A stretch of DNA of 51,365 nucleotides from Pseudorhodobacter antarcticus (GTDB taxonomy: Bacteria; Pseudomonadota; Alphaproteobacteria; Rhodobacterales; Rhodobacteraceae): assembly GCA_945871285.1 (NCBI GenBank), contig CAMBWO010000002.1, positions 1 through 51,365 of the forward strand, in the 5' to 3' direction. The position numbers and the translations under genes are program-made. Under the pieces are notes generated by a model. That model saw only the letters and a program-made list of their open reading frames with translations, was not told where the DNA came from and did no database searches. Of the stretch, positions 29,997-39,761 are shown piece after piece; positions within the stretch are counted from its first letter, which is position 1; every line of letters begins with the position of its first letter.

Positions 29997-30865
29997 GTGC
30001 GCCCCCGCTTTTCGAACCGCGGCAGCATGGCGGAAAAGTCCATGCCCCGCCCGCCCTCATCCTCGACGAACTGCCGGTACAACGCGGTCGCCAACTGCCC
30101 CATCGGCGTGTCGGCATCCACGCCCTCGGCCGCCATCTGCGACAGGCTCAAATCCTTCAGCATCAGTTCCGAGGCGAAACCGGGCTTGTAGCCATTGTCC
30201 GCCGGTGATTTCGGCCCCACACCCGGCGCCGGGCAATAGGCGTTCATCGTCCAGCTGTAACCCGACGATGTCGACACCACATCGAACATCTTCTGCCGGT
30301 CCAGCCCCAGCTTGTCAGCCAGGGCAAAGGCCTCGCAGGTGGCGATCATCGTGACACCCAGGATCATGTTGTTGCATATCTTTGCCGATTGCCCCGCGCC
30401 CGAGGCCCCGCAATGCACCGCCTTTTGACCCATCACCGCAAACAGCGGCTGCACCACAGCATAGGCCGCCTCTGTGCCGCCGACCATAAAGGTCAGCGTC
30501 CCTGCCACCGCCCCGCCGATCCCGCCCGATACCGGCGCATCCAGCGCCATCAACCCCGCCGCCGCCGCCTGTTCGGCCACCGACCGCGCACTCGCCACAT
30601 CGACGGTCGAACTGTCACACAGCACGGCACCCCGCGACATCACCGGGATCACCTCTGCCGCCACCGCCCGCAGAATGGCCCCGTTGGGCAGCATGGCAAT
30701 CACCACCTCGGCCCCCGTCGCCGCCTCGGCGGCGCTACCGGCCCGCGCCACCCCATCCGGCATGGGTGCCACCAGATCGAATCCACGCACCTCATGCCCG
30801 GCCTTGGCCAGATTGGCCGCCATCGGGCCGCCCATATTGCCCAACCCGATAAACCCGATCTTCAT
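29993..30865 (-). CDS. 3-hydroxyisobutyrate dehydrogenase-like
   Basis: MKIGFIGLGNMGGPMAANLAKAGHEV; DAPVSGGIGGAVAGTLTFMVGG; CGASGAGQSAKICNNM. Confidence 0.93.
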   Translation of the reverse strand: MKIGFIGLGNMGGPMAANLAKAGHEVRGFDLVAPMPDGVARAGSAAEAATGAEVVIAMLPNGAILRAVAAEVIPVMSRGAVLCDSSTVDVASARSVAEQAAAAGLMALDAPVSGGIGGAVAGTLTFMVGGTEAAYAVVQPLFAVMGQKAVHCGASGAGQSAKICNNMILGVTMIATCEAFALADKLGLDRQKMFDVVSTSSGYSWTMNAYCPAPGVGPKSPADNGYKPGFASELMLKDLSLSQMAAEGVDADTPMGQLATALYRQFVEDEGGRGMDFSAMLPRFEKRGRT

Positions 30866-30878
30866 CCCGTTCTCCCTT

Positions 30879-31907
30879 TCATGCCGCAAACAGCGTGGGC
30901 AGCGGCCTCAGCCCCGCCAAAAGCGCCGCTTCATCCACCGCCTCCAGTGTTGCCGGCTGCCAGTGCGGCGTGCGGTCCTTGTCGATCACCGCCGCGCGGA
31001 TGCCCTCATAGAAATCCCACCCTGTCAGGGCCAGGTCGCTCGCTGCAAACTCTCGGTCCAGACAGGTTTCCAGATCCGCCGACCCCGCCGCCATCCGCAA
31101 CAGATGCAGCGTCAAAACCAAAGAGGTGGGCGAGTTTCGGGCCAGCAGCGCCACCGTCTCGGCCGCAAACGCAGTCCCTTCGTCCCGCAGCACCTGCATG
31201 ATCGCGGCCATATCCCGCCCGGCAAAGGCCCGCTCGATCAGCCCGGCCTGTGCCAATAACCGCGACGGCCCCGGCTCGGCCCGATGTGCCGCAATCGCGG
31301 CCTCGGGGTCCACTCCGGCGGCCAGATCGGCCAGCAGCGCCGGAACCGCCCCGGACGGCACCATCGCATCGCCCAACCCCGCCGCAATTCCATCTGCCGC
31401 GCCGATCGTGGCCCCCGTCAGCCCGATCCACAGGCCCAACCCATGCGGTGCCCTCGCCAGCGCCCAGGTCGCGCCCACATCGGGGAAATAGCCGATTCCG
31501 ACCTCGGGCGTGGCGAACCTGACCGTCTCGGTCATCACCCGGTGGCGACCATGGATGCACAGCCCCACGCCGCCCCCCATGCAGATGCCATGCATCACCG
31601 CGACCCAGGGCTTGGCCAGCCGTGCAATCCGCGCATCCAGCCGGTATTCCTCGGCCCAGAATTGTATCGGTATCTCGGGCGCGCTGCGTCCGTGGGTCCA
31701 GATCGATTTGATATCCCCGCCCGCACACAGCGCCCGGTCGCCCTCACCGGTCAGGGCGATCACCTGCACCGCGGGGTCCGCCTCCAGACGGTCCAGACCA
31801 TCCTGTATCAGCCGCACCATTTCCAGATTCAGGCTGTTCAGCGCCTCGGGCCGGTTCAGATGCACCCGCCCCAGCGCGCCCTCAACCGATATGACAACCA
31901 CGCTCAT
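30879..31907 (-). CDS. Enoyl-CoA hydratase/isomerase, 3-hydroxyisobutyryl-CoA hydrolase-like
   Basis: HGICMGGGVGLCIHGRHRVMTETVRFATPEVGIGYFPDVGATWALARAP. Confidence 0.88.
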   Translation of the reverse strand: MSVVVISVEGALGRVHLNRPEALNSLNLEMVRLIQDGLDRLEADPAVQVIALTGEGDRALCAGGDIKSIWTHGRSAPEIPIQFWAEEYRLDARIARLAKPWVAVMHGICMGGGVGLCIHGRHRVMTETVRFATPEVGIGYFPDVGATWALARAPHGLGLWIGLTGATIGAADGIAAGLGDAMVPSGAVPALLADLAAGVDPEAAIAAHRAEPGPSRLLAQAGLIERAFAGRDMAAIMQVLRDEGTAFAAETVALLARNSPTSLVLTLHLLRMAAGSADLETCLDREFAASDLALTGWDFYEGIRAAVIDKDRTPHWQPATLEAVDEAALLAGLRPLPTLFAA

Positions 31908-33046
31908 CGGCCCGCCACCAGCGACCGCGCCACGATCAAGCGCATGATCTCATTGGTTCCTTCCAGAATCTGATGCACCCGCAGATCGCGGACGATCTTT
32001 TCCAGCCCATAATCGGCCAGATAGCCATAGCCGCCATGCAGTTGCAGAGACTGGTTCGCGATGTCGAACCCGGCATCGGTCACAAACCGCTTTGCAGCCG
32101 CGCACAGGACCGTCGCATCCGCAGCACCCGCATCCAGCGCACAGGCCGCCCGCCACAGGAAACTGCGCGCCGCCTCCAGGTCGATATTCATATCGGCTAG
32201 CCGGAATTGCAGCGCCTGCATCTCGGACAGCTTTTTGCCAAAGGCCCGCCGCTCGGCCATATAGCCCAGCGCCTTGCCCAAGGCTGCCCCGGCCCCGCCC
32301 AGCGAACAGGCCGCGATGTTCAGCCGCCCTCCGTCCAGACCCGCCATTGCAATGGCAAATCCCTGCCCCTCGGCCCCCAGCAGCGCCTCGGGCCCCAGCC
32401 GCACGCCGTCCATGATTACGGTACGGGTCGGCTGTGCGTTCCAGCCCATCTTGCGTTCATTGGCCCCAAACGACAGGCCCGCCACATCCCCTGGCATCAG
32501 AAAACACGAAATCCCCTTGGCCCCTGGCCCGCCGGTCCGCGCCATCACCAGATAGACCGCCGACGATCCCGCCCCCGAGATGAACTGCTTTTGCCCAGTC
32601 AACCGCCATCCTTCGCCGTCCCTCTCGGCCCGCGTGGTCAGCGCCGCCGCATCCGATCCCACCCCCGGTTCGGTCAGGCAATAGGAGGCGCGCTGCGTCA
32701 GGCCAACCAGAGCCGGGCACCAGTGCCGCCGTTGCGCCTCGGACCCGAATCGATCAATCATCCACACACACATGTTGTGGATCGAGACATAGGCAGCAAT
32801 CGTAGGGCAAGCCGCGGCCAGCGCTTCAAAGATCAGCACGGCGTCCAGCCGCCCCAACCCCGTGCCGCCCACATCCTCGCGCGTGTAGATGCCGCCCAGC
32901 CCCAGGGCCCCGACCTCGGCCAGCACATCCACCGGGAAATGCTTGTCGGCGTCCCACTGAACGGCAAACGGAGCTATTCGGTCGGCGGCAAAGCCCCGCG
33001 TCATCTCGACAATCGCCTGCTGGTCTGCGGTCAGGGCAAAGTCCAT
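31904..33046 (-). CDS. Acyl-CoA dehydrogenase, isobutyryl-CoA dehydrogenase-like
   Basis: MDFALTADQQAIVEMTRGFAADRIAPFA; YCLTEPGVGSDAA; LHGGYGYLADYGLEKIVRDLRVHQILEGTNEIMRLIVAR. Confidence 0.93.
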   Translation of the reverse strand: MDFALTADQQAIVEMTRGFAADRIAPFAVQWDADKHFPVDVLAEVGALGLGGIYTREDVGGTGLGRLDAVLIFEALAAACPTIAAYVSIHNMCVWMIDRFGSEAQRRHWCPALVGLTQRASYCLTEPGVGSDAAALTTRAERDGEGWRLTGQKQFISGAGSSAVYLVMARTGGPGAKGISCFLMPGDVAGLSFGANERKMGWNAQPTRTVIMDGVRLGPEALLGAEGQGFAIAMAGLDGGRLNIAACSLGGAGAALGKALGYMAERRAFGKKLSEMQALQFRLADMNIDLEAARSFLWRAACALDAGAADATVLCAAAKRFVTDAGFDIANQSLQLHGGYGYLADYGLEKIVRDLRVHQILEGTNEIMRLIVARSLVAGR

Positions 33047-33047
33047 G

Positions 33048-34229
33048 TCAAACCCGCTCAATCGCCAGGGCAATCCCCTGCCCGCCACCGATGCACATCG
33101 TGATCAGCCCGAACCGCCCGCCCGTACGGTGCAGGTAATCCATCGCCTTGACCGTCAGAATGGCCCCGGTCGCCCCCACCGGATGCCCCATTGCAATCCC
33201 CCCGCCGTCCGGGTTGACGCGCGCCGGGTCCAGCCCCAATTCGCGGTTCACTGCCAGCGCCTGCGCGGCAAAGGCCTCGTTCGACTCGATCACGTCGAAA
33301 TCCCCAATCGTCATCTCGGTCCGCGCCAGCAAGGCCCGCACGGCAGGCACCGGGCCAATTCCCATCACTCCCGGATCGACCCCGGCATGGGCATAGCCCA
33401 CGATCCGCGCCAACGGTTGCAGCCCGCGCGCCGCCACCTCTGCCCCCGAGGCCAGCACCACCGCCGCCGCCCCGTCATTGATGCCTGACGCATTGCCAGC
33501 CGTGACCGTTCCATCCTTGCGGAACGCCGCCCGCAAACCCGCCAGCGTCTGCGCCGTCGTGTCCCCCTTGGGATGCTCGTCCACCGCGAAACTGACGGGT
33601 TTGCGCCCCACCATCACCTCGACCGGCAGGATCTGCCGCGCAAAATGCCCCGCCGCTTGTGCCGCAGCACAGCGCCGCTGGCTTTCCAGCGCAAAATCGT
33701 CCTGATCCTGCCGCGTGATCCCGTAACGCTCGGCCACATTTTCCGCCGTGATCCCCATGATCCCATTGCCGAACGGATCGGTCAGCACGCCGGACAACCC
33801 ATCCACCAGCCCCGCATCCCCCATCTTTTGGCCAAAGCGCGCGACCTGCACATAATGCGGCGCGCGGCTCATCACTTCCGTCCCACCGGCCAGCGCCAAT
33901 CCGAAATCGCCCAGCATGATCCCCTGCGCGGCCGAGATGATCGCCTGCACCCCGCTGCCACACAGCCGGTTCAGCGTCATCGCCGGCACCTCGCGCGGGA
34001 TGCCTGCATTCATCGCGGCAATGCGGGCGACATAGGCATCCCGTGGCCCCGTCGGGATGACATTGCCAAACACCACATGGCCCAGCGCGTCCGGCACAAC
34101 CCCCGCCCGCGTCATCGCCTCGGCGGCCACCAGCGACCCCAGTTCGTCCGGCGTCTTGCCCATCAGGCTGCCGCCAAAGGCCCCGATGGCCGTGCGGACG
34201 CCGGACAGGATGTAAACAGCTTCGGCCAT
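33048..34229 (-). CDS. Acetyl-CoA acyltransferase (thiolase)
   Basis: [12 protein letters not shown] active site, [28 protein letters not shown]. Confidence 0.95.
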   Translation of the reverse strand: MAEAVYILSGVRTAIGAFGGSLMGKTPDELGSLVAAEAMTRAGVVPDALGHVVFGNVIPTGPRDAYVARIAAMNAGIPREVPAMTLNRLCGSGVQAIISAAQGIMLGDFGLALAGGTEVMSRAPHYVQVARFGQKMGDAGLVDGLSGVLTDPFGNGIMGITAENVAERYGITRQDQDDFALESQRRCAAAQAAGHFARQILPVEVMVGRKPVSFAVDEHPKGDTTAQTLAGLRAAFRKDGTVTAGNASGINDGAAAVVLASGAEVAARGLQPLARIVGYAHAGVDPGVMGIGPVPAVRALLARTEMTIGDFDVIESNEAFAAQALAVNRELGLDPARVNPDGGGIAMGHPVGATGAILTVKAMDYLHRTGGRFGLITMCIGGGQGIALAIERV

Positions 34230-34240
34230 AGCGGGCTCCT

Positions 34241-35791
34241 TCAATTCTTGGGGTTCAGGGCCAGATGATCCGCCCGCAACTGATATTTCATAATCTTGCC
34301 GATCGAGGTTTTTGGCAAAGCGTCGCGATATTCGAACAGCGTCGGCACCTTGAAACGCGCTAGCGACCGCGCACACCAGTCCGCCAGCTCGGCATCCGTG
34401 GCGGCAGAGCGCAGGACGACAACCGCCTTGACCGCCTCATCCCGCAAGGGGTCGAACACCCCGATCACCGCACATTCCGACACCGACGGATGCTCGCCCA
34501 GCACGCGCTCAACCTCGCCCGCCGCGATATTCTCGCCCGCGCGCTTGATCACATCCTTGGACCTGTCCAGGAAATGCAGATAACCATCGTCATCAAACCA
34601 GCCATTGTCGCCTGTGATCAGACAGCCATCCTGCATCGCCGCGAGTGTCGCCTCGGCATTGCGGAAATAGCCCAGGAACAGCGGCGCGCCCCGCACCACG
34701 ATCCCGCCGCTTTGCCCGGCAGGCATGTCCTGCCCAGCCTCGTCCACCACCCGGATCTGCCGCCCCAGCACGGGCAGGCCAATGCAATGGCGTTTGGCGA
34801 CGCCGTGCCGCACCGGGTTGGCCGTGCAAATGCCAAAGGTTTCGGACAGGCCATAGCCTTCGATCAACCGCACCCCGAACCGGCCTTCAAAGGCACTCCA
34901 TTCCGCGTCCGAGGTTGGCAGGGCATAAAACGAAACCCGAACGTCGTGTTGTGCATCCGTCTTCTGCGCCGTTTGCGCCAGCAAGGTCCGCAGGATCATC
35001 GGCACGATGCTGATGAAGGTGCAGCGATGCCGCCTGACCTGCGCCCAATAGCGGCTGGCACTGTAGGTTTGCAGCAAGACGACCGTGCCCCCCACCGTCA
35101 ACGTCGGCATCACCCCCACGAACTGCCCGTTCACATGGAACAGCGGCAGCACCACGCAGGTCCGCTCGTCGCCGCGCAGCCCGAAATGCTGGGCCAGGGC
35201 GATGCCCTGCATCACGCTGCCATGATGCCCCAGAATCGCCCCCTTGGGCCGCGAGGTTGTCCCCGAGGTATAGATGATCTGCGACGCATCGCCGGGTGCC
35301 ACCACCACAGGCAGCGGGTCCGCGTGCGGCAGCCCCTCCAGCAGGTTGAACCCCGGCTCCGCCCCCTGATTTCGCGCCAAAACCCTGACCGCGACCGCAG
35401 GGCACGCCGCCTCGACCGCGCGGAACTTCGGCAGGAAAACCGGCTCGGTGATCAGCCCCGCGCAGCCCGCATCGTTCAGCAGATAGGCCAGTTCGTCAGG
35501 CGAGTAATGCACATTGACCGGCACCATCACCGCGCCGATCTGGTTGATCGCAAACCACGCCTGCAAGAATTCGGGGCAGTTCACCAGCATAACGGCCACG
35601 GTCTGCCTCGGCCCGATGCCCTGCGCCGCCAGATGACCCGCAAGCCGGTTCACCTTGTCGCCAAAGGCGGCATAGGTCAGTTCGCTGACGGCGCCCGCCT
35701 CATCCTCGAACACCACGAACGTCTTGTCCGGGTTCTGCGCCACTTGCAAATGCAACAGCCCCGGAACTGTCATCGTGCCCGCCACATCCAT
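34241..35791 (-). CDS. AMP-dependent acyl-CoA synthetase
   Basis: [49 protein letters not shown]. Confidence 0.93.
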   Translation of the reverse strand: MDVAGTMTVPGLLHLQVAQNPDKTFVVFEDEAGAVSELTYAAFGDKVNRLAGHLAAQGIGPRQTVAVMLVNCPEFLQAWFAINQIGAVMVPVNVHYSPDELAYLLNDAGCAGLITEPVFLPKFRAVEAACPAVAVRVLARNQGAEPGFNLLEGLPHADPLPVVVAPGDASQIIYTSGTTSRPKGAILGHHGSVMQGIALAQHFGLRGDERTCVVLPLFHVNGQFVGVMPTLTVGGTVVLLQTYSASRYWAQVRRHRCTFISIVPMILRTLLAQTAQKTDAQHDVRVSFYALPTSDAEWSAFEGRFGVRLIEGYGLSETFGICTANPVRHGVAKRHCIGLPVLGRQIRVVDEAGQDMPAGQSGGIVVRGAPLFLGYFRNAEATLAAMQDGCLITGDNGWFDDDGYLHFLDRSKDVIKRAGENIAAGEVERVLGEHPSVSECAVIGVFDPLRDEAVKAVVVLRSAATDAELADWCARSLARFKVPTLFEYRDALPKTSIGKIMKYQLRADHLALNPKN

Positions 35792-36156
35792 CAGCTGATC
35801 CCCCCAGACACCAGCCGCACCGCGCCCTCGATCACAGGCTCACCACGCTGATTGACGCATTGAAACTCGATCCCTTCGGGGCCATCCGCCTTGACCACGA
35901 TCCCGATCGTGTCGCCGGGATGGCAGGGCCGCAGATAGCGCAGCTTCATCCCCGTTCCTTGCGGCAGCACCGCCAGGCCCAGACGCGCCTGCACGAGCCG
36001 AAAGACTGGCTCCAGCGGGATACAACCATGCGCAATCGTCCGGCCAAACGGCGTCGCCGCGGCAAAGTCGGGGTCGACATGGACCGGGTTGAAATCGCCC
36101 GAGATTGCCGCGTAGCTGTCGATCATGGCCTGCGTGATGGTGATGCTGGGGGTCAC
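35791..36156 (-). CDS. MaoC-like hotdog dehydratase
   Basis: AAISGDFNPVHVDPDFAAATPFGRTIAHG. Confidence 0.9.
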   Translation of the reverse strand: MTPSITITQAMIDSYAAISGDFNPVHVDPDFAAATPFGRTIAHGCIPLEPVFRLVQARLGLAVLPQGTGMKLRYLRPCHPGDTIGIVVKADGPEGIEFQCVNQRGEPVIEGAVRLVSGGIS

Positions 36157-36560
36157 GGCGCGCCCTCAGGGATGATCGCGGTGAATTTCACGCGGCAGAC
36201 CTGTTCGCCCGCCGGATTGGTCGTGTCCATCTGATAGGTCAGAAAACGGCGGCCTTTGCGTTCGAACCGGTCGGTTATCACCAGCTTCGTCACCAGCACC
36301 TCGCCCGCCTGCGCCGGAACGCCGTAGGTGTTTTCGTCCCCGACCCGGATCACGCCTGGCGGAAACACCTGCGCCTCCCATCCCAGCCGCAGCCCAAAGG
36401 CCAAGCACATCGAGGTGGGTGCCACGCCTTGATACTGCGCCCCATCGTAGCCCAGCAGCCCGCAAAACCGGTCAATCTCGGTCTGGGTCAGCAGGGTCTG
36501 CGCCCGGCATACCTCGCGCCCCAATTCCGCACCGGCATAGGTCGTCATCGGATGGGTCAT
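36153..36560 (-). CDS. MaoC-type N-terminal domain dehydratase subunit
   Basis: Hotdog protein, 4-bp overlaps with both neighbours; FPPGVIRVGDENTYGVPAQAGEVLVTKLVITDRFERKGRRFL. Confidence 0.75.
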   Translation of the reverse strand: MTHPMTTYAGAELGREVCRAQTLLTQTEIDRFCGLLGYDGAQYQGVAPTSMCLAFGLRLGWEAQVFPPGVIRVGDENTYGVPAQAGEVLVTKLVITDRFERKGRRFLTYQMDTTNPAGEQVCRVKFTAIIPEGAP

Positions 36561-37768
36561 CGCATCCCCGCCAACATCGTGGCGGGTTTTTCCAGCAGCG
36601 CCCGCAGTTCGGACCGGAACCGCCCCGCCACCGCTCCGTCAATCAGCCGGTGGTCAAAGGTCATGCTCATCATCATCATCGGGCGGATCACGACCTGGCC
36701 ATCGCGCACCACCACCTCGTCCGTGATCGCGCCAATTCCCAGAATGGCCGATTGCGGCGGGTTCAACAGCGGCGTCTCGAAATCCCCGCCATACGACCCA
36801 AAGTTCGAAAGGGTGAACGTCCCGCCCGTCGCATCCTGTTGGCCCAGCCGCCCCGCCCTTGCCCGCGCCGCCAGATCAATCCGCTCATGCGCAATCTCGA
36901 TCAGCGATTTGTGATCCGCATCCTTGATCACCGGCACGATCAGCCCATCGTCCAGCGCCACCGCCAGCCCGATGTTGACATGATCCCAGGTCACGATCTC
37001 ATCCCCGATGATCGAGGCGTTGATGTCGGGCATCCGCGCCAGCACAATCGCACAGGCCTTCAGCACGATGTCGGTGAACGTGACCCGCACCCCCAGCGCG
37101 CGCTCATTTGCCACACAAGACGCCCGCAGCGCCACGACCTCGGCCATGTCGACCCGCGCAAAGGCGGTCATCTGCGCCGACATCTGCAAGCTTTGCATCA
37201 TGTTGCGCGCAATGGTCCTACGCAGTCCCGCAAGCGGCCGCCGCAACGGACCCGGCCCTGTCGCCTCCACTTGTATCTGCACCTGTTCTGGCACCTCTGC
37301 CTGTCGCTGGATCGCCTGATCCACATCCCGGCGCAGCACCGCCCCATGCGCCCCGGTTCCCGTCAACCCGACCGGATCAATCCCCGCCCCGGTGGCCACC
37401 CGCCGCGCCAGGGGCGACACCCGCTTGCGCTGCCCAACGGCCATCGCAGCCGACACTTCCGCCCGCGCCACCACTGCCGCCACCGCAACAACCGGTGCGG
37501 CCCCCGGCTCCACCGCCGCCAAAGCCTCGGCAGCCGTCTCATACAGCCCGCCGATCACCGCGCCCACCAGGTGCACACTGTCCACCCCGGCAAAGCGCCG
37601 CAGATATCCCCCGGCATCCGCCTCGACCTCAGAGGTGATCTTGTCCGTCTCGATCTCGAACAACACCTCGCGCTTTTCGACACGCTCGCCATCGGCCTTG
37701 GTCCAAGCGGTCAGGGTGCAGTCGACCATCGTCAGGCCCAGCTTAGGTATCGCGATCAGATGTGCCAT
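36557..37768 (-). CDS. 2-oxoacid dehydrogenase E2 (dihydrolipoamide acyltransferase)
   Basis: Lipoyl ETDKITSEVEAD; peripheral-subunit-binding RVSPLARRVATGAGIDPVGLTGTGAHGAVLRRDV; catalytic FDHRLIDGA. Confidence 0.94.
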   Translation of the reverse strand: MAHLIAIPKLGLTMVDCTLTAWTKADGERVEKREVLFEIETDKITSEVEADAGGYLRRFAGVDSVHLVGAVIGGLYETAAEALAAVEPGAAPVVAVAAVVARAEVSAAMAVGQRKRVSPLARRVATGAGIDPVGLTGTGAHGAVLRRDVDQAIQRQAEVPEQVQIQVEATGPGPLRRPLAGLRRTIARNMMQSLQMSAQMTAFARVDMAEVVALRASCVANERALGVRVTFTDIVLKACAIVLARMPDINASIIGDEIVTWDHVNIGLAVALDDGLIVPVIKDADHKSLIEIAHERIDLAARARAGRLGQQDATGGTFTLSNFGSYGGDFETPLLNPPQSAILGIGAITDEVVVRDGQVVIRPMMMMSMTFDHRLIDGAVAGRFRSELRALLEKPATMLAGMR

Positions 37769-37778
37769 GCCGCTCTCC

Positions 37779-38756
37779 TCATGCCATCAGGTCGCGCACG
37801 GCGGCGACGATCGCATCGGTGTCGGGGTTCAGGAACTGGTCGAACTGCCGTCCGAACGGCGCAGGCGTGAATGGCGGCGACAACCGCCGCACCGGCTGGT
37901 CCAGGTCAAAGAACGCCCGCTCACCGATCTCGGCAGCCACTTCCGACCCAAAACCGAAATTCTTGTGCGACGACGACACCACCAGACAGCGGCTCGTCTT
38001 GCTGACCGAGGCCGTGATCGTGTCGAAATCCAGCGGCGAAATCGTGCGGGGGTCGATCACCTCAACCGAAATCCCGTCCACCGCCAGCCGCTCTGCCGCC
38101 GCCAACGCCCGCGCCACCATCAACCCCGAGGCGACAACCGTCACATCCGTGCCCTGCCGCTTCACATCGGCCTTGCCGATCGGGATCAGGAAATCCTCGT
38201 CATCCTCGATCTCCTCCTTGATCCGGTGCATGGCGATGTGTTCGATAAAGATCACCGGGTTGTCGTCCCGGATGGCCGATTTCAGCAGCCCCTTGGCATC
38301 GCGCGGGGTCGATGGCATCACCACCTTCAGCCCCGGAATATGCGCCACGATTGCCTCCCAGGCCTGGGAATGATGCGGCCCGATGCCCATTTCCACCGCG
38401 GATGACATCCGGATGACCAAGGGCATCTTGAACATCCCGTCATAGATGTAATGCGTCTTGGCCGCCTGATTGGCGATCTGGTCCAGACACAGGCCCAGAA
38501 AGTCGATGAACATGATCTCGACAATCGGCCGCCGCCCCGCCATCGCGGCACCCACGCCCAGACCCACGATGATCTCCTCGCTGATCGGCGTGTCGCGCAC
38601 GCGCATCGGTCCGAACGCATCCAGCAACCCGCGCGAGGCGCCAAAGGCCCCGCCCGCCACCGCCACGTCCTCGCCGATCAGGAACACGCGGTCATCCCGC
38701 GCCATTTCCTCGCGCATCGCATCTATGATCGCCCAGCAATAGGTCTTGGTCGGCAT
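37779..38756 (-). CDS. 2-oxoacid dehydrogenase E1 beta subunit
   Basis: AIIDAMREEMARDDRVFLIGEDVAVAGGAFGASRGLLDAFGPMRVRDTPISEE. Confidence 0.95.
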   Translation of the reverse strand: MPTKTYCWAIIDAMREEMARDDRVFLIGEDVAVAGGAFGASRGLLDAFGPMRVRDTPISEEIIVGLGVGAAMAGRRPIVEIMFIDFLGLCLDQIANQAAKTHYIYDGMFKMPLVIRMSSAVEMGIGPHHSQAWEAIVAHIPGLKVVMPSTPRDAKGLLKSAIRDDNPVIFIEHIAMHRIKEEIEDDEDFLIPIGKADVKRQGTDVTVVASGLMVARALAAAERLAVDGISVEVIDPRTISPLDFDTITASVSKTSRCLVVSSSHKNFGFGSEVAAEIGERAFFDLDQPVRRLSPPFTPAPFGRQFDQFLNPDTDAIVAAVRDLMA

Positions 38757-38770
38757 GGGATTCCCTCAGG

Positions 38771-38818
38771 CTCAGGCGAAAACGGGCTCAGGCGACAACA
38801 GGCTCAGGCGAAAACTTT
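38771..38818. repeat. Three tandem 16-bp units spanning the E1-alpha stop codon
   Basis: ctcaggcgaaaacggg / ctcaggcgacaacagg / ctcaggcgaaaacttt. Confidence 0.85.
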
Positions 38819-39754
38819 CAGCAGGGCGGTTTCAGGCGCGGGCAGCGGGCTGTCCAGCGCAAAGGTCACCGCCTCCGCCACCTCGGCCGCGACCGCCGCC
38901 TCCAGCGTAACCAGACGGTCCTCCTCGACGCCCACCTCGGCCAGCAGATGCCTGCGAAACCGCGCCACAGGGCAGCGCGCCTTCCACTCGGCCTCTTCGT
39001 TGCGGGTGCGATATTTCCGCGGATCGCCTTCGAAATGGCCACCCCAGCGATAGGTTTTCAACTCCAGCAGCGTCGGCCCGTCGCCGGCCCGTGCCCGGTC
39101 GACCGCCCGGCCCGCAGCGGCCCGCACCGCCAGCACGTCATTGCCGTCGACAATCTCGGAGGCCACACCGTAACCCGTGGCCCGCGCCGCGACATCGGGC
39201 TGACCGACGGTCTGGACAAACGGCGTCATCTCGGCATACAGGTTATTCTCGCACACCATGATCAAGGGCAGCTTCCACGCCGCCGCCACGTTCAGCGTCT
39301 CGCCAAAGGCGCCGTTGTTGCTGGCCCCTTCGCCAAAGAACACAACCGACACGGCCCCCAGACCGTCCATCTGCGCCGCCAGAGCCGCACCGGCCCCAAT
39401 CGGCATTCCCGCGCCGACGATGCCGTTTCCGCCCAAAATCCCCAGCGCCGGATCGGCCGCGTGCATCTCGCCGCCCCGCCCGCCGCAAATCCCGGTGGCC
39501 TTGCCCAACATTTCTGCCATCATCGGCTTCAACGCCATGCCCTTGGCCAGATAATGCCCGCGCCCCCGATGGTTCGACACGACATAGTCGGTGTCATTCA
39601 GGCCCGAACAGACGCCCACCGCGCAGGCCTCTTGCCCCAGATACGAATGGATATACCCTGGAAACACATTCTTGGCGAACAGGTCGTTCAGCTGCGCCTC
39701 GCATTCGCGGATCAGCAGCATCGAACGGTACAGCGTGATAGGGTCTTGGGTCAT
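38804..39754 (-). CDS. 2-oxoacid dehydrogenase E1 alpha subunit (thiamine diphosphate dependent)
   Basis: YIHSYLGQEACAVGVCSGLNDTDYVVSNHRGRGHYLAKG; FFGEGASNNGAFGETLNVAAAWKLPLIMVCENN. Confidence 0.95.
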   Translation of the reverse strand: MTQDPITLYRSMLLIRECEAQLNDLFAKNVFPGYIHSYLGQEACAVGVCSGLNDTDYVVSNHRGRGHYLAKGMALKPMMAEMLGKATGICGGRGGEMHAADPALGILGGNGIVGAGMPIGAGAALAAQMDGLGAVSVVFFGEGASNNGAFGETLNVAAAWKLPLIMVCENNLYAEMTPFVQTVGQPDVAARATGYGVASEIVDGNDVLAVRAAAGRAVDRARAGDGPTLLELKTYRWGGHFEGDPRKYRTRNEEAEWKARCPVARFRRHLLAEVGVEEDRLVTLEAAVAAEVAEAVTFALDSPLPAPETALLKVFA

Positions 39755-39761
39755 GGTGCCC

